This document shows positions 52,461 to 61,775 of a stretch of DNA of 64,000 nt, piece after piece (positions within the stretch are counted from its first letter, which is position 1; each line of letters starts with the position of its first letter). The notes under the pieces are model-generated. The model searched no databases. It was not told the origin of the DNA and saw only the letters and a list, made by a program, of their open reading frames with translations. The stretch comes from Zooshikella sp050749885. GTDB taxonomy: Bacteria; Pseudomonadota; Gammaproteobacteria; Pseudomonadales; Zooshikellaceae. The stretch covers positions 1 through 64,000 of the forward strand of contig NZ_JBOIUB010000013.1 of the NCBI RefSeq assembly GCF_050749885.1, written 5' to 3'. The position numbers and the translations under genes are program-made.

Positions 52461-54590
52461 CTAACGTGCTAACTTCTCTAATAATATTAGCTGAGCATTT
52501 CTTTCAGTTTCACCTTCAGGTGGATGATTTTGGATATAGCCGCCATCCGTTTGAAGTTCCCAGCTCATACAATTATCACTTAAGTAGATGTCCAGTTCTT
52601 TTTTAATACGTAAGGCTAGTTTGGGATTCTCAACTGGGAAGGCTGTTTCTACCCTGCGATCTAAATTACGTTCCATGCAGTCAGCACTGGAACAAAATAC
52701 CCGAGGGTTGTTGTCATTACAAAAGTAATAGACGCGGGTGTGTTCAAGAAAACGGCCCACAATAGAACGAACACGAATATTTTCAGATAGCCCTTTAATG
52801 CCTGGACGCAAGCAGCAGGTACCACGCACAATTAAATCTATTTCCACGCCTGCCTGGGCTGCACGATAAAGTGCTTTAATAACTTTTGCTTCCGTCATGG
52901 AATTGACTTTAATGATAATTTTGGCGGGCTTACCCTCTTTTGCATTATGAGCTTCATTATAAATCAATTCGAGTATGGTTTTTTTAAGGGTAAAAGGCGC
53001 ATGCAGTAGTTTTTTAACTTGCACTGCTTTACCCATACCTGTGAGCTGCTGGAATAGTTGATGTACATCTTCAGTTAGTACTTTGTTACAGGTCAGAAAA
53101 CTGTAGTCTGTATAAATTCGCGCATTGACAGCATGATAGTTACCTGTCCCCAAATGCACATAACGCTGCATTGTTTTACCTTCACGGCGAATAATCAATG
53201 CCATTTTGGCATGGGTTTTATAGCCAACTACACCATAGACAATGACTGCACCTGCTTCTTGAAGCCGACTGGCTAACTGGAGGTTATCTTCTTCATCAAA
53301 CCGCGCACGAATTTCTATGACCGCAACCACTTCTTTACCATTTCTGGCAGCATCAACCATGGCACTGACAATTTCTGAGTTGGCTCCTGTACGATATAAC
53401 GTTTGTTTTATCGCTAATACACTAGGGTCTTTTGCCGCTTGGCGTAAAACATCGACAACGGGGGTGAAGGACTCAAAGGGGTGTAATAGTAATATGTCAT
53501 TTTTTTTGATAGCACCCAGTAAGTCTTCATTTTTAACCAGGGCTTTTGGAAAGCCTGGACTAAAAGGTTCATACTGTAAGCTTGAGTGATCTTCACTATT
53601 ACAAACACTCATTAGACGTCCTAAGTTGACGGGTCCATCAACCTGGTAAAGCTCCTGTTCTGTCAGGTTAAATTGTTTCAATAGAAAATTGATTAAAGGT
53701 TGTGGACAATTAGCGACAACCTCTAACCGGACCGCATCACCATAGCGTCTGGACCATAGTTCCCCTTGCAGTGCTCTTGCGAGGTCTTCGACTTCTTCAG
53801 AGTCAAGTGTGAGGTCACTATTACGTGTTAAACGGAATTGATAGCAGCCTTTTACCGTCATGCCAGGGAAAAGGTCTTCAACATGACTATGAATCATTGA
53901 AGATAGAAAGACATAACATTCTTTGCCATTACTCAGATCTTCAGGCAATTTGATGAGCCTTGGCAGTGATCGCGGGGCAGGAATAATTGCCATGCCTGTT
54001 TCACGACCAAAGGCATCTTTACCTTCTAAAGAAACGATAAAGTTCAGTATTTTGTTCGCTAACCGAGGGAATGGGTGTGCGGGGTCCAGTCCGATGGGAC
54101 TTATAACAGGTAAAATTTGTTGGTAGAAGTAATCTTTTATCCATTCCGCTTGCTTAGGCGTGAATTGAGTTCTTCTCAAAAAACAGATGTTTTGTTCTTC
54201 TAACTTAGGCAGTAATACATCATTTAAAATTTGGTATTGTTTATTAACTAACTCATGGGTTTTTTGGGCAATTTCAGTTAATACTTGTTGGGGTTGTTTT
54301 CCATCTAGCCCTGATTTTTCTCGAGCGAAATTGATTTGCTGTTTTAAGCCGGCAACACGAATTTCGAAAAATTCGTCCATATTACTGCCAAAAATCAGCA
54401 GAAATCTTAATCGCTCAAGTAGAGGGTAAGATTCATTTAAGGACTGCTCTAGCACCCGAGCATTAAATTCGAGATGGCTAAGCTCTCTGTTAATATAATA
54501 GTCGGGGTTTGATAAGTCCGTGATTTTGCTCGGCTCTTCAACTGTTTCGTTGGCAGCCTCTTGAATTTCTTGACTGGCAGACAAGTTCAT
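52461..54590 (-). CDS. ppk1: polyphosphate kinase 1
   Basis: Ppk1 makes polyphosphate from ATP. The 709-residue protein has the N-terminal YINRELSHLEFNARVLEQ, the conserved KDPSVLAIKQTLYRTG block, YVHLGTGNYHAVNARIYTDY with the autophosphorylated His, and VGRFLEHTRVYYF with the second conserved His. Length fits. It converges on ppx across 186 bases. The N-terminal 25 residues are acidic and poorly conserved. Confidence 0.97.
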   Translation of the reverse strand: MNLSASQEIQEAANETVEEPSKITDLSNPDYYINRELSHLEFNARVLEQSLNESYPLLERLRFLLIFGSNMDEFFEIRVAGLKQQINFAREKSGLDGKQPQQVLTEIAQKTHELVNKQYQILNDVLLPKLEEQNICFLRRTQFTPKQAEWIKDYFYQQILPVISPIGLDPAHPFPRLANKILNFIVSLEGKDAFGRETGMAIIPAPRSLPRLIKLPEDLSNGKECYVFLSSMIHSHVEDLFPGMTVKGCYQFRLTRNSDLTLDSEEVEDLARALQGELWSRRYGDAVRLEVVANCPQPLINFLLKQFNLTEQELYQVDGPVNLGRLMSVCNSEDHSSLQYEPFSPGFPKALVKNEDLLGAIKKNDILLLHPFESFTPVVDVLRQAAKDPSVLAIKQTLYRTGANSEIVSAMVDAARNGKEVVAVIEIRARFDEEDNLQLASRLQEAGAVIVYGVVGYKTHAKMALIIRREGKTMQRYVHLGTGNYHAVNARIYTDYSFLTCNKVLTEDVHQLFQQLTGMGKAVQVKKLLHAPFTLKKTILELIYNEAHNAKEGKPAKIIIKVNSMTEAKVIKALYRAAQAGVEIDLIVRGTCCLRPGIKGLSENIRVRSIVGRFLEHTRVYYFCNDNNPRVFCSSADCMERNLDRRVETAFPVENPKLALRIKKELDIYLSDNCMSWELQTDGGYIQNHPPEGETERNAQLILLEKLAR

Positions 54591-55033
54591 AATACTCCTT
54601 GCTAAGCAGTACGGACCAGATAGTGAATGGCCTGATTAATATTCATTATAGCGTCTGTAAACTTGTGTCGTTACGTGATACAACAACCCCAATGTCAAAG
54701 CATCCCTACGTAAAACATTATTTATTGGTGGTTGTCATGTAAGTGTTTGATGATGCTTACTATACCCTTAGCGCGAAGGACTTGATAGCAGGTTATTAAG
54801 TATATGCTGTTTATCCGTTGTACTTATGGGCACCTCTAAAAATGCACTTTTTCAGTGAAAGCTGTGTTAGCGCTGTACTCGGATCCTCATGTATTTCTTA
54901 TACACTGCGGTCCTCCGTGCAGTGCTTCCTTGCTCTCACAAAAAAATTACTATTTTTAGAGGTGCCCTTATAATAGTGCTTCATAAAGGTTGGCTTAGGG
55001 TATAGCTAAATAAAAAAGATAAATGGGGTTTGC
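54591..55033. other. intergenic region between hemB and ppk1
   Basis: This 443-base gap contains repeat R3a (54828-54967) and the ppk1 promoter region. A sequence CTATACCCTTAGCGCGAAGG near 54761 resembles one end of the R1 family. No gene was seen. Confidence 0.5.
54828..54967. mobile_element. R3 repeat, long copy (MITE-like, 140 bp)
   Basis: The ends are perfect 16-base inverted repeats: GGGCACCTCTAAAAAT (54828-54843) and ATTTTTAGAGGTGCCC (54952-54967). The interior (108 bases) has no coding capacity. A shorter relative with the same GTA/GCACCTCTAAAAATGCA end lies at 56814-56858. Confidence 0.75.
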
Positions 55034-56047
55034 TTAGGCTGAATGAATGAGTTCGGCGGCTTCTTTGGCAAAGTAGGTGAAAATAGCATCTGCACCTGCT
55101 CGTTTCATTGCAATCAGACTTTCTAGCATGACACCATTATTATCCAACCAGCCATTAGCCACAGCAGCTTTATGCATGGCGTACTCCCCGCTCACCTGAT
55201 AGACAAAAACGGGTACTTGAAGTTCCTTTTTAACCCGATGAACAATATCCAAATAAGGCATACCAGGCTTGACCATCACAACATCTGCACCTTCTTGTAA
55301 GTCAAGTGCGACCTCTTGAAGGGCTTCATCGCTATTTGCAGGGTCCATTTGATAGGTGAATTTATTACCTTTACCTAATGTTGTATTGGAGCCAACCGCA
55401 TCCCGAAAAGGACCATAGTAGGCTGATGCATATTTTGCAGAGTAAGCCATTATGCGTGTATTAATAAAACCTTCAGCTTCCAGGGCTTGTCGTATAATTC
55501 CAATACGTCCATCCATCATATCAGAAGGTGCAACCATATCCGCACCTGCTCTAGCTTGTGCTAGTGCTTGTTTTACCAATACGTCTACAGTAATGTCATT
55601 TAATACATAACCAGACTCATCAATAATACCGTCTTGCCCATGTGTTGTATAAGGATCAAGAGCTACATCAGTTATGATGCCTAACTCAGGGAATGCATTT
55701 TTGACAGTATTTATTGCTCGTTGCATCAACCCATCAGGATCATAGGCTGCTTTTGCATCGGCTGATTTTACCGCAGCATCAGGTGCAGGAAATAGGGCAA
55801 TAGCAGGAATTCCCAATTCAACAAGTGTTTTGCATTCGATGACGAGTTGATCAATGCTTAGACGTTCGATGTCTGGCATAGAGGGGATAGGCTCACGTTG
55901 TTGCGAACCTTCGGTAACAAAAATAGGATACACCAAATCATTTGTGGATAAGCTATGCTCACGCATTAAACGGCGGGAAAAAGAATCGTAGCGCATTCTG
56001 CGCATGCGTGTCACAGGAAACTGGCGAACAACAAACTGCTTGGACAT
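55034..56047 (-). CDS. hemB: delta-aminolevulinic acid dehydratase HemB
   Basis: HemB condenses two aminolevulinate molecules to porphobilinogen in haem synthesis. The 337-residue protein has the family core RMRRMRYDSFSRRLMREH, PIFVTEG, AYSAKYASAYYGPFRDA with the first active lysine and VMVKPGMPYLDIV with the Schiff-base lysine. ATG 56047, with GGGAGAG eight bases upstream, is preferred over the TTG two codons earlier. It lies next to ppk1, as in pseudomonads. Confidence 0.97.
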   Translation of the reverse strand: MSKQFVVRQFPVTRMRRMRYDSFSRRLMREHSLSTNDLVYPIFVTEGSQQREPIPSMPDIERLSIDQLVIECKTLVELGIPAIALFPAPDAAVKSADAKAAYDPDGLMQRAINTVKNAFPELGIITDVALDPYTTHGQDGIIDESGYVLNDITVDVLVKQALAQARAGADMVAPSDMMDGRIGIIRQALEAEGFINTRIMAYSAKYASAYYGPFRDAVGSNTTLGKGNKFTYQMDPANSDEALQEVALDLQEGADVVMVKPGMPYLDIVHRVKKELQVPVFVYQVSGEYAMHKAAVANGWLDNNGVMLESLIAMKRAGADAIFTYFAKEAAELIHSA

Positions 56048-56467
56048 ATGCAAGCTCTCCCTTTCACGGTGTATAAAACGAGCGGCCTAGTATATACCTA
56101 TTTTACTATGGACCACAGTGGCAGGTTTTCGTTAGACAATTTACTCGGTGAGTTGCATAAAAAATACGCATGAATTAGGTACGGAAAATGTGTCAATAAA
56201 TCATTCGGTATAACCGGTGTGTTTGATCAAAACTTCATTTTTTATCTCTGATATTTTGCCTAAATATAACTCAATAATCGTATATTTTCCGTCAAAATGG
56301 TAAAGGTTTTAAATGGGCTACTATAGAGCGCCAGTTTATTTGAGTTGTCTTTAAAATTAAATAAAAGTGTCACTTTTTGTGTGCCTAGTGTAGCAGGGTG
56401 AAAATGGGTTATGATCTGTATGCAAATTAATTATTATTACATTGTGTATTAGCATATGAGGAATTTT
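56048..56467. other. divergent promoter region between hemB and cytochrome c gene
   Basis: This 420-base AT-rich gap serves both the leftward hemB and the rightward cytochrome gene. I see no strong palindrome or repeat in it. Confidence 0.4.
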
Positions 56468-56797
56468 ATGTCTGTATTACTGAGGAAGTTTTTCTGGGTG
56501 TTTTTTTTATCACTTTTCAGTTTGTGCTCAATGTATGCCAGTGCCGCAGGAAATATTGAGGCAGGTAAAAATAAGGCAAAAATATGTACGGCCTGCCATG
56601 GTGAGGATGGCCACGCTAAAATTCCTATCTATCCACATTTAGCGGGTCAAAATGCTGCATATTTGGAAAGTGCGTTAAAGGCGTACCGTACAAAACAGCG
56701 ACAAGGAGGGCAAGCTGTTGTTATGCACGCTCAAGCGGCAAATTTAAGTGACCAAGATATTGCTGATTTGGCTGCATTTTATAATAGTTTAAAATAA
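56468..56797 (+). CDS. class I cytochrome c
   Basis: This small periplasmic electron carrier has 109 residues: a signal peptide (FFWVFFLSLFSLCSMYASAAG), a haem-binding CTACH near residue 38 and a distal-side Met candidate in AVVMHAQA. ATG 56468 has GAGG seven bases upstream; ATG 56456 lacks a site. It is separated from the AlkB gene by the R3b hairpin. No electron-transport partner is adjacent. Confidence 0.88.
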   Translation: MSVLLRKFFWVFFLSLFSLCSMYASAAGNIEAGKNKAKICTACHGEDGHAKIPIYPHLAGQNAAYLESALKAYRTKQRQGGQAVVMHAQAANLSDQDIADLAAFYNSLK

Positions 56798-56813
56798 GCA
56801 ATATCTATATTAC

Positions 56814-56858
56814 TTAAGGGTACTTCTAAAAATGCACTTTTTTTAGAGGTACCCTTAA
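56814..56858. repeat. R3 repeat, short copy (terminator-like)
   Basis: TTAAGGGTACTTCTAAAA and TTTTAGAGGTACCCTTAA are inverted around 9 bases (one mismatch in the stem). It keeps the end TCTAAAAATGCACTTTTT found at R3a and looks like an R3 copy with most of the middle deleted. It stands 17 bases after the cytochrome stop and 23 before the AlkB stop, so it can end both transcripts. Confidence 0.7.
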
Positions 56859-56880
56859 CTAGATGTAAACGTTATGGTTA

Positions 56881-57930
56881 TTAGATATCCCCTAAAGCGT
56901 GTTGTCGATATTGAATGACTCTAGGGTCCATTACCATGCGCCAGAGTGGGGGTATTAATGCAAGTAACATCATTGCGCCATAACTTGAAGGCAACTGTGG
57001 GCTTTCATCAAAATGCCGTAATATTTGGTAACGCCTGGCTGGGTGGGCATGATGATCTGAGTGACGTTGTAAATTGAAAAGTCCTGCATTTGAGAATATT
57101 TCACTGGCATTCCAAGAGTGTATTGGGCTGACGCGTTCGTAACGACCATCAGACAACTGCTTGCGGACTAAGCCATAATGTTCAACATAATTCACTATTT
57201 CTAGCGAAAGGATGGCACAAATTGAGCTGATCCAGATAAACATCAAACCTTGCCATCCTGCCCACAAAGCAAAGCTTATCCACAGTATCATAGTCCCTGC
57301 ACTCCACCAAAGTAATTCATTTTGCCAATGCCAAAATGGCAGTTTCTTCTTGTTTAAACGAATAGCTTCTAATTTAAACCCTTGAATAATATTTCTGATT
57401 ATGGCTTGAGGTAGGAATAAATAGATCGACTGACCAAGTTTTGCAGTAGAGGCGTCTTTGGGGGTTGCAACATTAACATGATGGCCTCTAACATGTTCTA
57501 CTTTAAACGTTGCATAACCAATTAGCATTAGCATAAATCCACCCAGTAATCGTTCATGCTTGGTATTACGGTGTACAAGTTCATGAGAAATATTGATAGC
57601 GCCAGCAAAGACCAGAAATCCTGTACTAAATGACAATGCTAATGTTGAAGTCCAAACTTCGAATTTTGCACTGTAAAATCCTAAAGCTAAGTAGCACAGT
57701 TGAATACAGCTATATCCGCAAATAATAAACTTATAGCGATAATCATTTAGCAGCTGTTGTTCTTGTTGAGGAGTAGGATTTTGTTTGCTACAGCCAAGAG
57801 CAAAATCAACAGCAGGAAACAATAGATAGAAAAGTAAAAACAATAAATTCCATGTGCCACCAAGAAACCAACCAATTAAAGGAATTGTTGAAACTAGATA
57901 GGCTAAAAGAAAGCAGTAGGGGGATAACAT
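56881..57930 (-). CDS. alkB: alkane 1-monooxygenase (AlkB family)
   Basis: AlkB-type integral-membrane di-iron enzymes hydroxylate alkane chains. The 349-residue protein has all family histidine motifs: HELVHR near residue 119, EHVRGHHVNVATPKD near 149, NYVEHYGL near 244 and LQRHSDHHAHP near 283. These match AlkB more closely than plain fatty acid desaturases. Several membrane helices surround them. Rubredoxin and its reductase, which supply electrons, are not encoded nearby. Confidence 0.85.
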   Translation of the reverse strand: MLSPYCFLLAYLVSTIPLIGWFLGGTWNLLFLLFYLLFPAVDFALGCSKQNPTPQQEQQLLNDYRYKFIICGYSCIQLCYLALGFYSAKFEVWTSTLALSFSTGFLVFAGAINISHELVHRNTKHERLLGGFMLMLIGYATFKVEHVRGHHVNVATPKDASTAKLGQSIYLFLPQAIIRNIIQGFKLEAIRLNKKKLPFWHWQNELLWWSAGTMILWISFALWAGWQGLMFIWISSICAILSLEIVNYVEHYGLVRKQLSDGRYERVSPIHSWNASEIFSNAGLFNLQRHSDHHAHPARRYQILRHFDESPQLPSSYGAMMLLALIPPLWRMVMDPRVIQYRQHALGDI

Positions 57931-58231
57931 TTAAACTGTCCTTATTATATGGTGTTATGAACAAAGTTATTTATTTTTATTAATAATTCCTTTTTCAATA
58001 ACTGAATCTTTAGAGGTATAAGCCTGAATTCAGTGTCATATCATAAAATTGTCAGACAATATTGAGTTTAGCAGTTAATTATAGACAAGGCGTTGTTTGG
58101 TTCATGGATGATTTATTTCACTATGCTGCACAAAAACTCAGTCTTTGGCATTTGCTCCGTTTAGTGAAAATGATATAAGCAGTTAATGTATATGCTCTCA
58201 TTTGTGGAAAAGTGCAAAAAATAGGCTATTA
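57931..58231. other. divergent intergenic region alkB / hydrolase
   Basis: About 300 bases between the leftward alkB and the rightward hydrolase gene. It must contain both promoters. I see no clear operator or repeat. Confidence 0.4.
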
Positions 58232-59200
58232 ATGAAAACGCTTCCATTTTCTTTAGAACAGTTACAGCAGGGCATTAGGCCTTTATTGCTGGATGCTCCT
58301 ACCCAACCAACAGCAAACGAACAGGCTTACTTTAGCTATTATGGAATTGATTTCGCTCAGGAATTATCCGATGTAGAACATTTTTTTGGTTGGTTGGAAT
58401 CAACGCCTTACATGATTGCTTGTCATATCTATAAACAGTCAAACTCAAAAGGCACTTTTTATTTACTGCATGGTTATTATGACCATATAGGTTTATATAG
58501 GCATGTGATTAAGTTTTTGCTTCAGCTCGGTTTTAATGTTTTTGCGTTTGATTTACCTGGACATGGCTTGTCTACAGGGTCAAGAGCATCGATTCAAATG
58601 TTTTCAGAGTATGAAAGTGCGCTTTCAACATGTTTGCAGTTCGCTGAAAATAAACTACCTAAACCATGGCATATCATTGGGCAAAGTACTGGTGGTGCAG
58701 TGATTATTGATTACCTGCAGCGTAATCAATTTGATGTAGTGACCAGTCCTTTTCAATATATTGTTTTATTAGCACCGCTTGTTAGGCCAAGAGCTTGGCG
58801 GCAGTCGTTGTGTGCTTATTTCTTACTTAAGCCTTTTATTCGACAGCTTAAAAGACGTTTCACGGCTAACTCAACAGATCTGTCATTTGTAGAATTTATT
58901 CGCCATGAAGATCCTTTACAGCCTATAAACTTGTCTGTTGATTGGGTCGGTGCACTCCATCACTGGATTAAGGAAATCGAAGGCAGTGATAAAAGTTCAC
59001 TTTCTCCTGTTATTATTCAGGGGGAACAAGATTCAACGGTAGATTGGCAACATAACTTAAAAGTACTGGATAAAATTTTTACGCAACCGAAAAAACTCAT
59101 ACTCCCATCGGCAAAGCATCACTTAGTCAATGAAAGTGAAACCATTCGGCAACGATACTTTAAGTTTTTGCGGGAGCACCTTTGTCCAAAACCAGCATAA
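58232..59200 (+). CDS. alpha/beta hydrolase (lysophospholipase-like)
   Basis: This predicted serine esterase of the monoacylglycerol lipase/lysophospholipase type (Hydrolase_4) has 322 residues. The oxyanion-hole loop FYLLHGYYDHIGLYRH, FDLPGHGLSTGSR, the nucleophile elbow GQSTGGA and the late HHLVNES histidine complete the Ser-Asp-His triad (Asp in QGEQDSTVDW). No signal peptide is seen. ATG 58232 is preferred over TTG 58202. It is divergent from alkB, which suggests that both act on lipids or hydrocarbons. Confidence 0.82.
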   Translation: MKTLPFSLEQLQQGIRPLLLDAPTQPTANEQAYFSYYGIDFAQELSDVEHFFGWLESTPYMIACHIYKQSNSKGTFYLLHGYYDHIGLYRHVIKFLLQLGFNVFAFDLPGHGLSTGSRASIQMFSEYESALSTCLQFAENKLPKPWHIIGQSTGGAVIIDYLQRNQFDVVTSPFQYIVLLAPLVRPRAWRQSLCAYFLLKPFIRQLKRRFTANSTDLSFVEFIRHEDPLQPINLSVDWVGALHHWIKEIEGSDKSSLSPVIIQGEQDSTVDWQHNLKVLDKIFTQPKKLILPSAKHHLVNESETIRQRYFKFLREHLCPKPA

Positions 59201-59495
59201 TGACCTTCAAACACACCGTGAATCCTGCTTTGTAAGCTTGTTTGCTGCATCCTTGTGGCAAACAGTTCAATACGCATTATCTGGCTTTTGTCTGCGTTCT
59301 TAAGTCGCGTTAACTATGCTCTGTCTTACGATAAACCTTTGATTATGGGTATAAGTTAACGAAGAAATAATGGATGTACACTAGAGTCGATTTCTGTTGA
59401 GGTTAAACTAAACTTAATTTTGACTGATATTATTTTGTTTGCCGCTAAGGATTAGTGACAGATTGAACGTATGGATTATCCATTAGAGAGTAAAT
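59201..59495. other. intergenic region upstream of cheV
   Basis: No gene is seen. The stretch ends near 59341-59358 in TTGATTATGGGTATAAG, similar to the R1 terminal motif, so a decayed R1-like element may be present. Confidence 0.4.
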
Positions 59496-60407
59496 ATGAC
59501 AGGAATAAGTCAAACGAATAACAGTAATCAACGCCACTTAGGACAGGATTTATTGCTATTCCGATTATGTGGTAAACAGCGGTATGGAATCAATGTCTTA
59601 AAAATAAAAGAAATTATACCTACACAAAAACTAACCCAGCTTCCTCATGCACATCCTGCAATTGTTGGTATCGCAAAACTAAGAGGCTCTCCTCTCAGTG
59701 TAATTGACTTGGCCCAAGCTATTGGACTGGCACCACTGCGTGATGCTAAAGGCAAAATAAATATAATTATTGCAGAATTTAATCGAACCATGCAGGGTTT
59801 TTTAGTGGGAGAGGTAGAGCGCATTGTTAGTTTAGGCTGGCAAGATATTTTGCCACCCCCCAAAGCTACTGGGAAAGGCAGCTATGTCACGGGGGTTGCC
59901 TCACTTGATAAGGATATGGTTGAAATTATCGATGTCGAAAAAGTACTTAATGAGGTTGTGCCAGAGCATTTAGGAAATTCGACACTGAATTTACAACTAT
60001 TGCCAGAGCAGGTTGCGGTGTTACAAGACAAATTAATAATGGTTGTAGATGATTCAAGTATGGCCAGAAAGCAAGTGTGTCAAACGTTGGATAACCTTCC
60101 GGTTAAGTATGTTGTTTCAAATGATGGTAAAGAAGCGCTGGATTTATTACGCGATTTACATCAACAGGGTAAACATGTGGATATGATTATTTCAGACATT
60201 GAAATGCCTGAAATGGATGGGTATACGTTAACGCGAGAGATACGCAAAGATCAGGATTTATCTTCAACGTATATTTTATTACATACATCATTATCCAGTA
60301 ATATTACTTCTGCTGCGGCTGATGCTAGTGGGGCTGATGCGGCTTTAACCAAGTTTGTCAGTGAAGAGTTGTCATCCATTGTGGTGAAAGCATTGGAATC
60401 ACCTTAG
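59496..60407 (+). CDS. cheV: chemotaxis coupling protein CheV
   Basis: CheV couples chemoreceptors to CheA and can be phosphorylated. The 303-residue protein has an N-terminal CheW domain (about 15-155: LLLFRLCGKQRYGINVLKIKE, GIAKLRGSPLSVIDLA) and a C-terminal receiver domain (about 175-300) with MVVDDSS, the phosphoacceptor Asp in IISDIEMPEMDG near residue 234 and ALTKF. It is a single gene away from other chemotaxis genes. Confidence 0.95.
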   Translation: MTGISQTNNSNQRHLGQDLLLFRLCGKQRYGINVLKIKEIIPTQKLTQLPHAHPAIVGIAKLRGSPLSVIDLAQAIGLAPLRDAKGKINIIIAEFNRTMQGFLVGEVERIVSLGWQDILPPPKATGKGSYVTGVASLDKDMVEIIDVEKVLNEVVPEHLGNSTLNLQLLPEQVAVLQDKLIMVVDDSSMARKQVCQTLDNLPVKYVVSNDGKEALDLLRDLHQQGKHVDMIISDIEMPEMDGYTLTREIRKDQDLSSTYILLHTSLSSNITSAAADASGADAALTKFVSEELSSIVVKALESP

Positions 60408-60467
60408 TTATACCCTTCGTTTGGGGATATTGATAATATGGATAATTTTTGGAAAAAATATAAACAA

Positions 60468-60492
60468 AAAAGCCAATATGAAATTGGCTTTT
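60468..60492 (+). terminator. cheV terminator
   Basis: AAAAGCCAAT (60468-60477) pairs with ATTGGCTTTT (60483-60492) around a 5-base loop. The A and T arms let it work on both strands, so it also suits the convergent porin gene. Confidence 0.8.
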
Positions 60493-60579
60493 AATAAGGA
60501 GAAACGCATCATTATTATTATAATGGGTTAGTAGTCAGCGTCCTTACTTGTCACTAACTAGACGAGGGAGATTTAGTTT

Positions 60580-61335
60580 TTAGAAATTATACTTCAGTGA
60601 TAGTATTGTACCATTTTGATATGTAGGAGAACCTAAATAATCATCAGCATAGCGGTATTGAACACCGACATCAAAGTGATTATTGACATGCCACCAACCA
60701 GAAATTGCGCCATTATAACCGGAGGTATTGGGTGAACCATCATGACTACCCATATAGTCATCTTCCCGCATAAAGTCGTACTCGTGCCATTGTGCTACGG
60801 TAAAGTTTTGACCTAGTGCAGAGAAGTCTTTACCCCAAACAACACCTAGCTGATAACCATTATGACCATTAAATGAGCCAAACTCATCACCTTGGAAAGT
60901 ATGATGGATAGCTGCATGGGCTTTTAGCCATAAGCCATTGGAAAAATTAAAGCTTTTGCCAATACCTAAAAATGTATTGGTTTCATCGAAGCCTTTTGTT
61001 CTGAAATCAGAAACCTGACCAAATAAATGCCAGCCCTGATCACCGAGGAAGTAACGCACATTGCCTTTACCAAAGAAGCGGTATTTATCTGAGTCTTTAT
61101 CCCACTCCTCGAAGTCATAAAAGCCATAAACCTCACCCCAGTTGAAGCCGGCACCGCCTTCTATTTCAAGGTAGGAGAAGTCTTCTTTTGTTCTGCCTGT
61201 TTTGACTTCAGTATCCGCATCCCACTCAAGGTAGTTGACACTGACATTGCCAAAGCTATAAGTCATTTCTGCATGAGCAGAAAGTGTAATGAGTGAAGCC
61301 ATCACTAACGTTGTAGGAAGTATAATTTTTTGCAT
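60580..61335 (-). CDS. Tsx-like outer-membrane nucleoside channel
   Basis: The 251-residue protein has a signal peptide (TTLVMASLITLSAHAE) and ends in an aromatic residue (LKYNF), the mark of an outer-membrane beta barrel. The pattern of alternating strands with YLEIEGGAGFNWGEVYGFYDFEEW and the SGWWHVNNHFDVGVQYRYADD region fits the Tsx / nucleoside-specific porin family. ATG 61335 is preferred because the signal peptide then starts at residue 1. Confidence 0.82.
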   Translation of the reverse strand: MQKIILPTTLVMASLITLSAHAEMTYSFGNVSVNYLEWDADTEVKTGRTKEDFSYLEIEGGAGFNWGEVYGFYDFEEWDKDSDKYRFFGKGNVRYFLGDQGWHLFGQVSDFRTKGFDETNTFLGIGKSFNFSNGLWLKAHAAIHHTFQGDEFGSFNGHNGYQLGVVWGKDFSALGQNFTVAQWHEYDFMREDDYMGSHDGSPNTSGYNGAISGWWHVNNHFDVGVQYRYADDYLGSPTYQNGTILSLKYNF

Positions 61336-61508
61336 AACTACTACTCTTGGCATGTGTGACTGCAAGAACGCATATGCCATTGGCTTATCCCTTGGCTGAC
61401 TGTCGCACAGGGGATGTATGCTTTCTTAACATGTAGGTTTTTTTATAATGTTTGCACCTAATACTTGAACCCAGAGCAACTATTTTTTTTATCAATAGCA
61501 TTTAAAGT

Positions 61509-61543
61509 CTGTTACTTTGCCATTGTTAATGACAAAGTAACAG
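61509..61543. promoter_or_regulatory. inverted repeat upstream of the porin gene
   Basis: CTGTTACTTTG (61509-61519) and CAAAGTAACAG (61533-61543) are perfectly complementary around 13 bases, about 175 bases before the porin ATG. GTTACTTTG occurs again at about 61563. It could be a binding site or a bidirectional hairpin. Confidence 0.45.
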
Positions 61544-61753
61544 GAGGTACTGCTTTGTTTACGTTACTTTGGGTATCATTTACTGCTTATTTCTAACGTT
61601 CCACGTTGCCTATAACATGCTTTATTTGTACTCAACCATTATCCTTTTTAATTGAGTTCATTTTAAAACCTGTTATAGGGTCTTACTACGTAAACCCTTT
61701 GTGATGAATTTTTACCCTTCACTATGGTTATATATTCTCACTGAGGGAATACG

Positions 61754-61775
61754 TTGTTTGGTAAAAACCAAACAA
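61754..61775. repeat. short perfect hairpin
   Basis: TTGTTTGGT (61754-61762) and ACCAAACAA (61767-61775) form a 9-base stem with a 4-base A loop. It is not followed by T residues on the plus strand and has no gene next to it. Its role is unknown. Confidence 0.45.
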
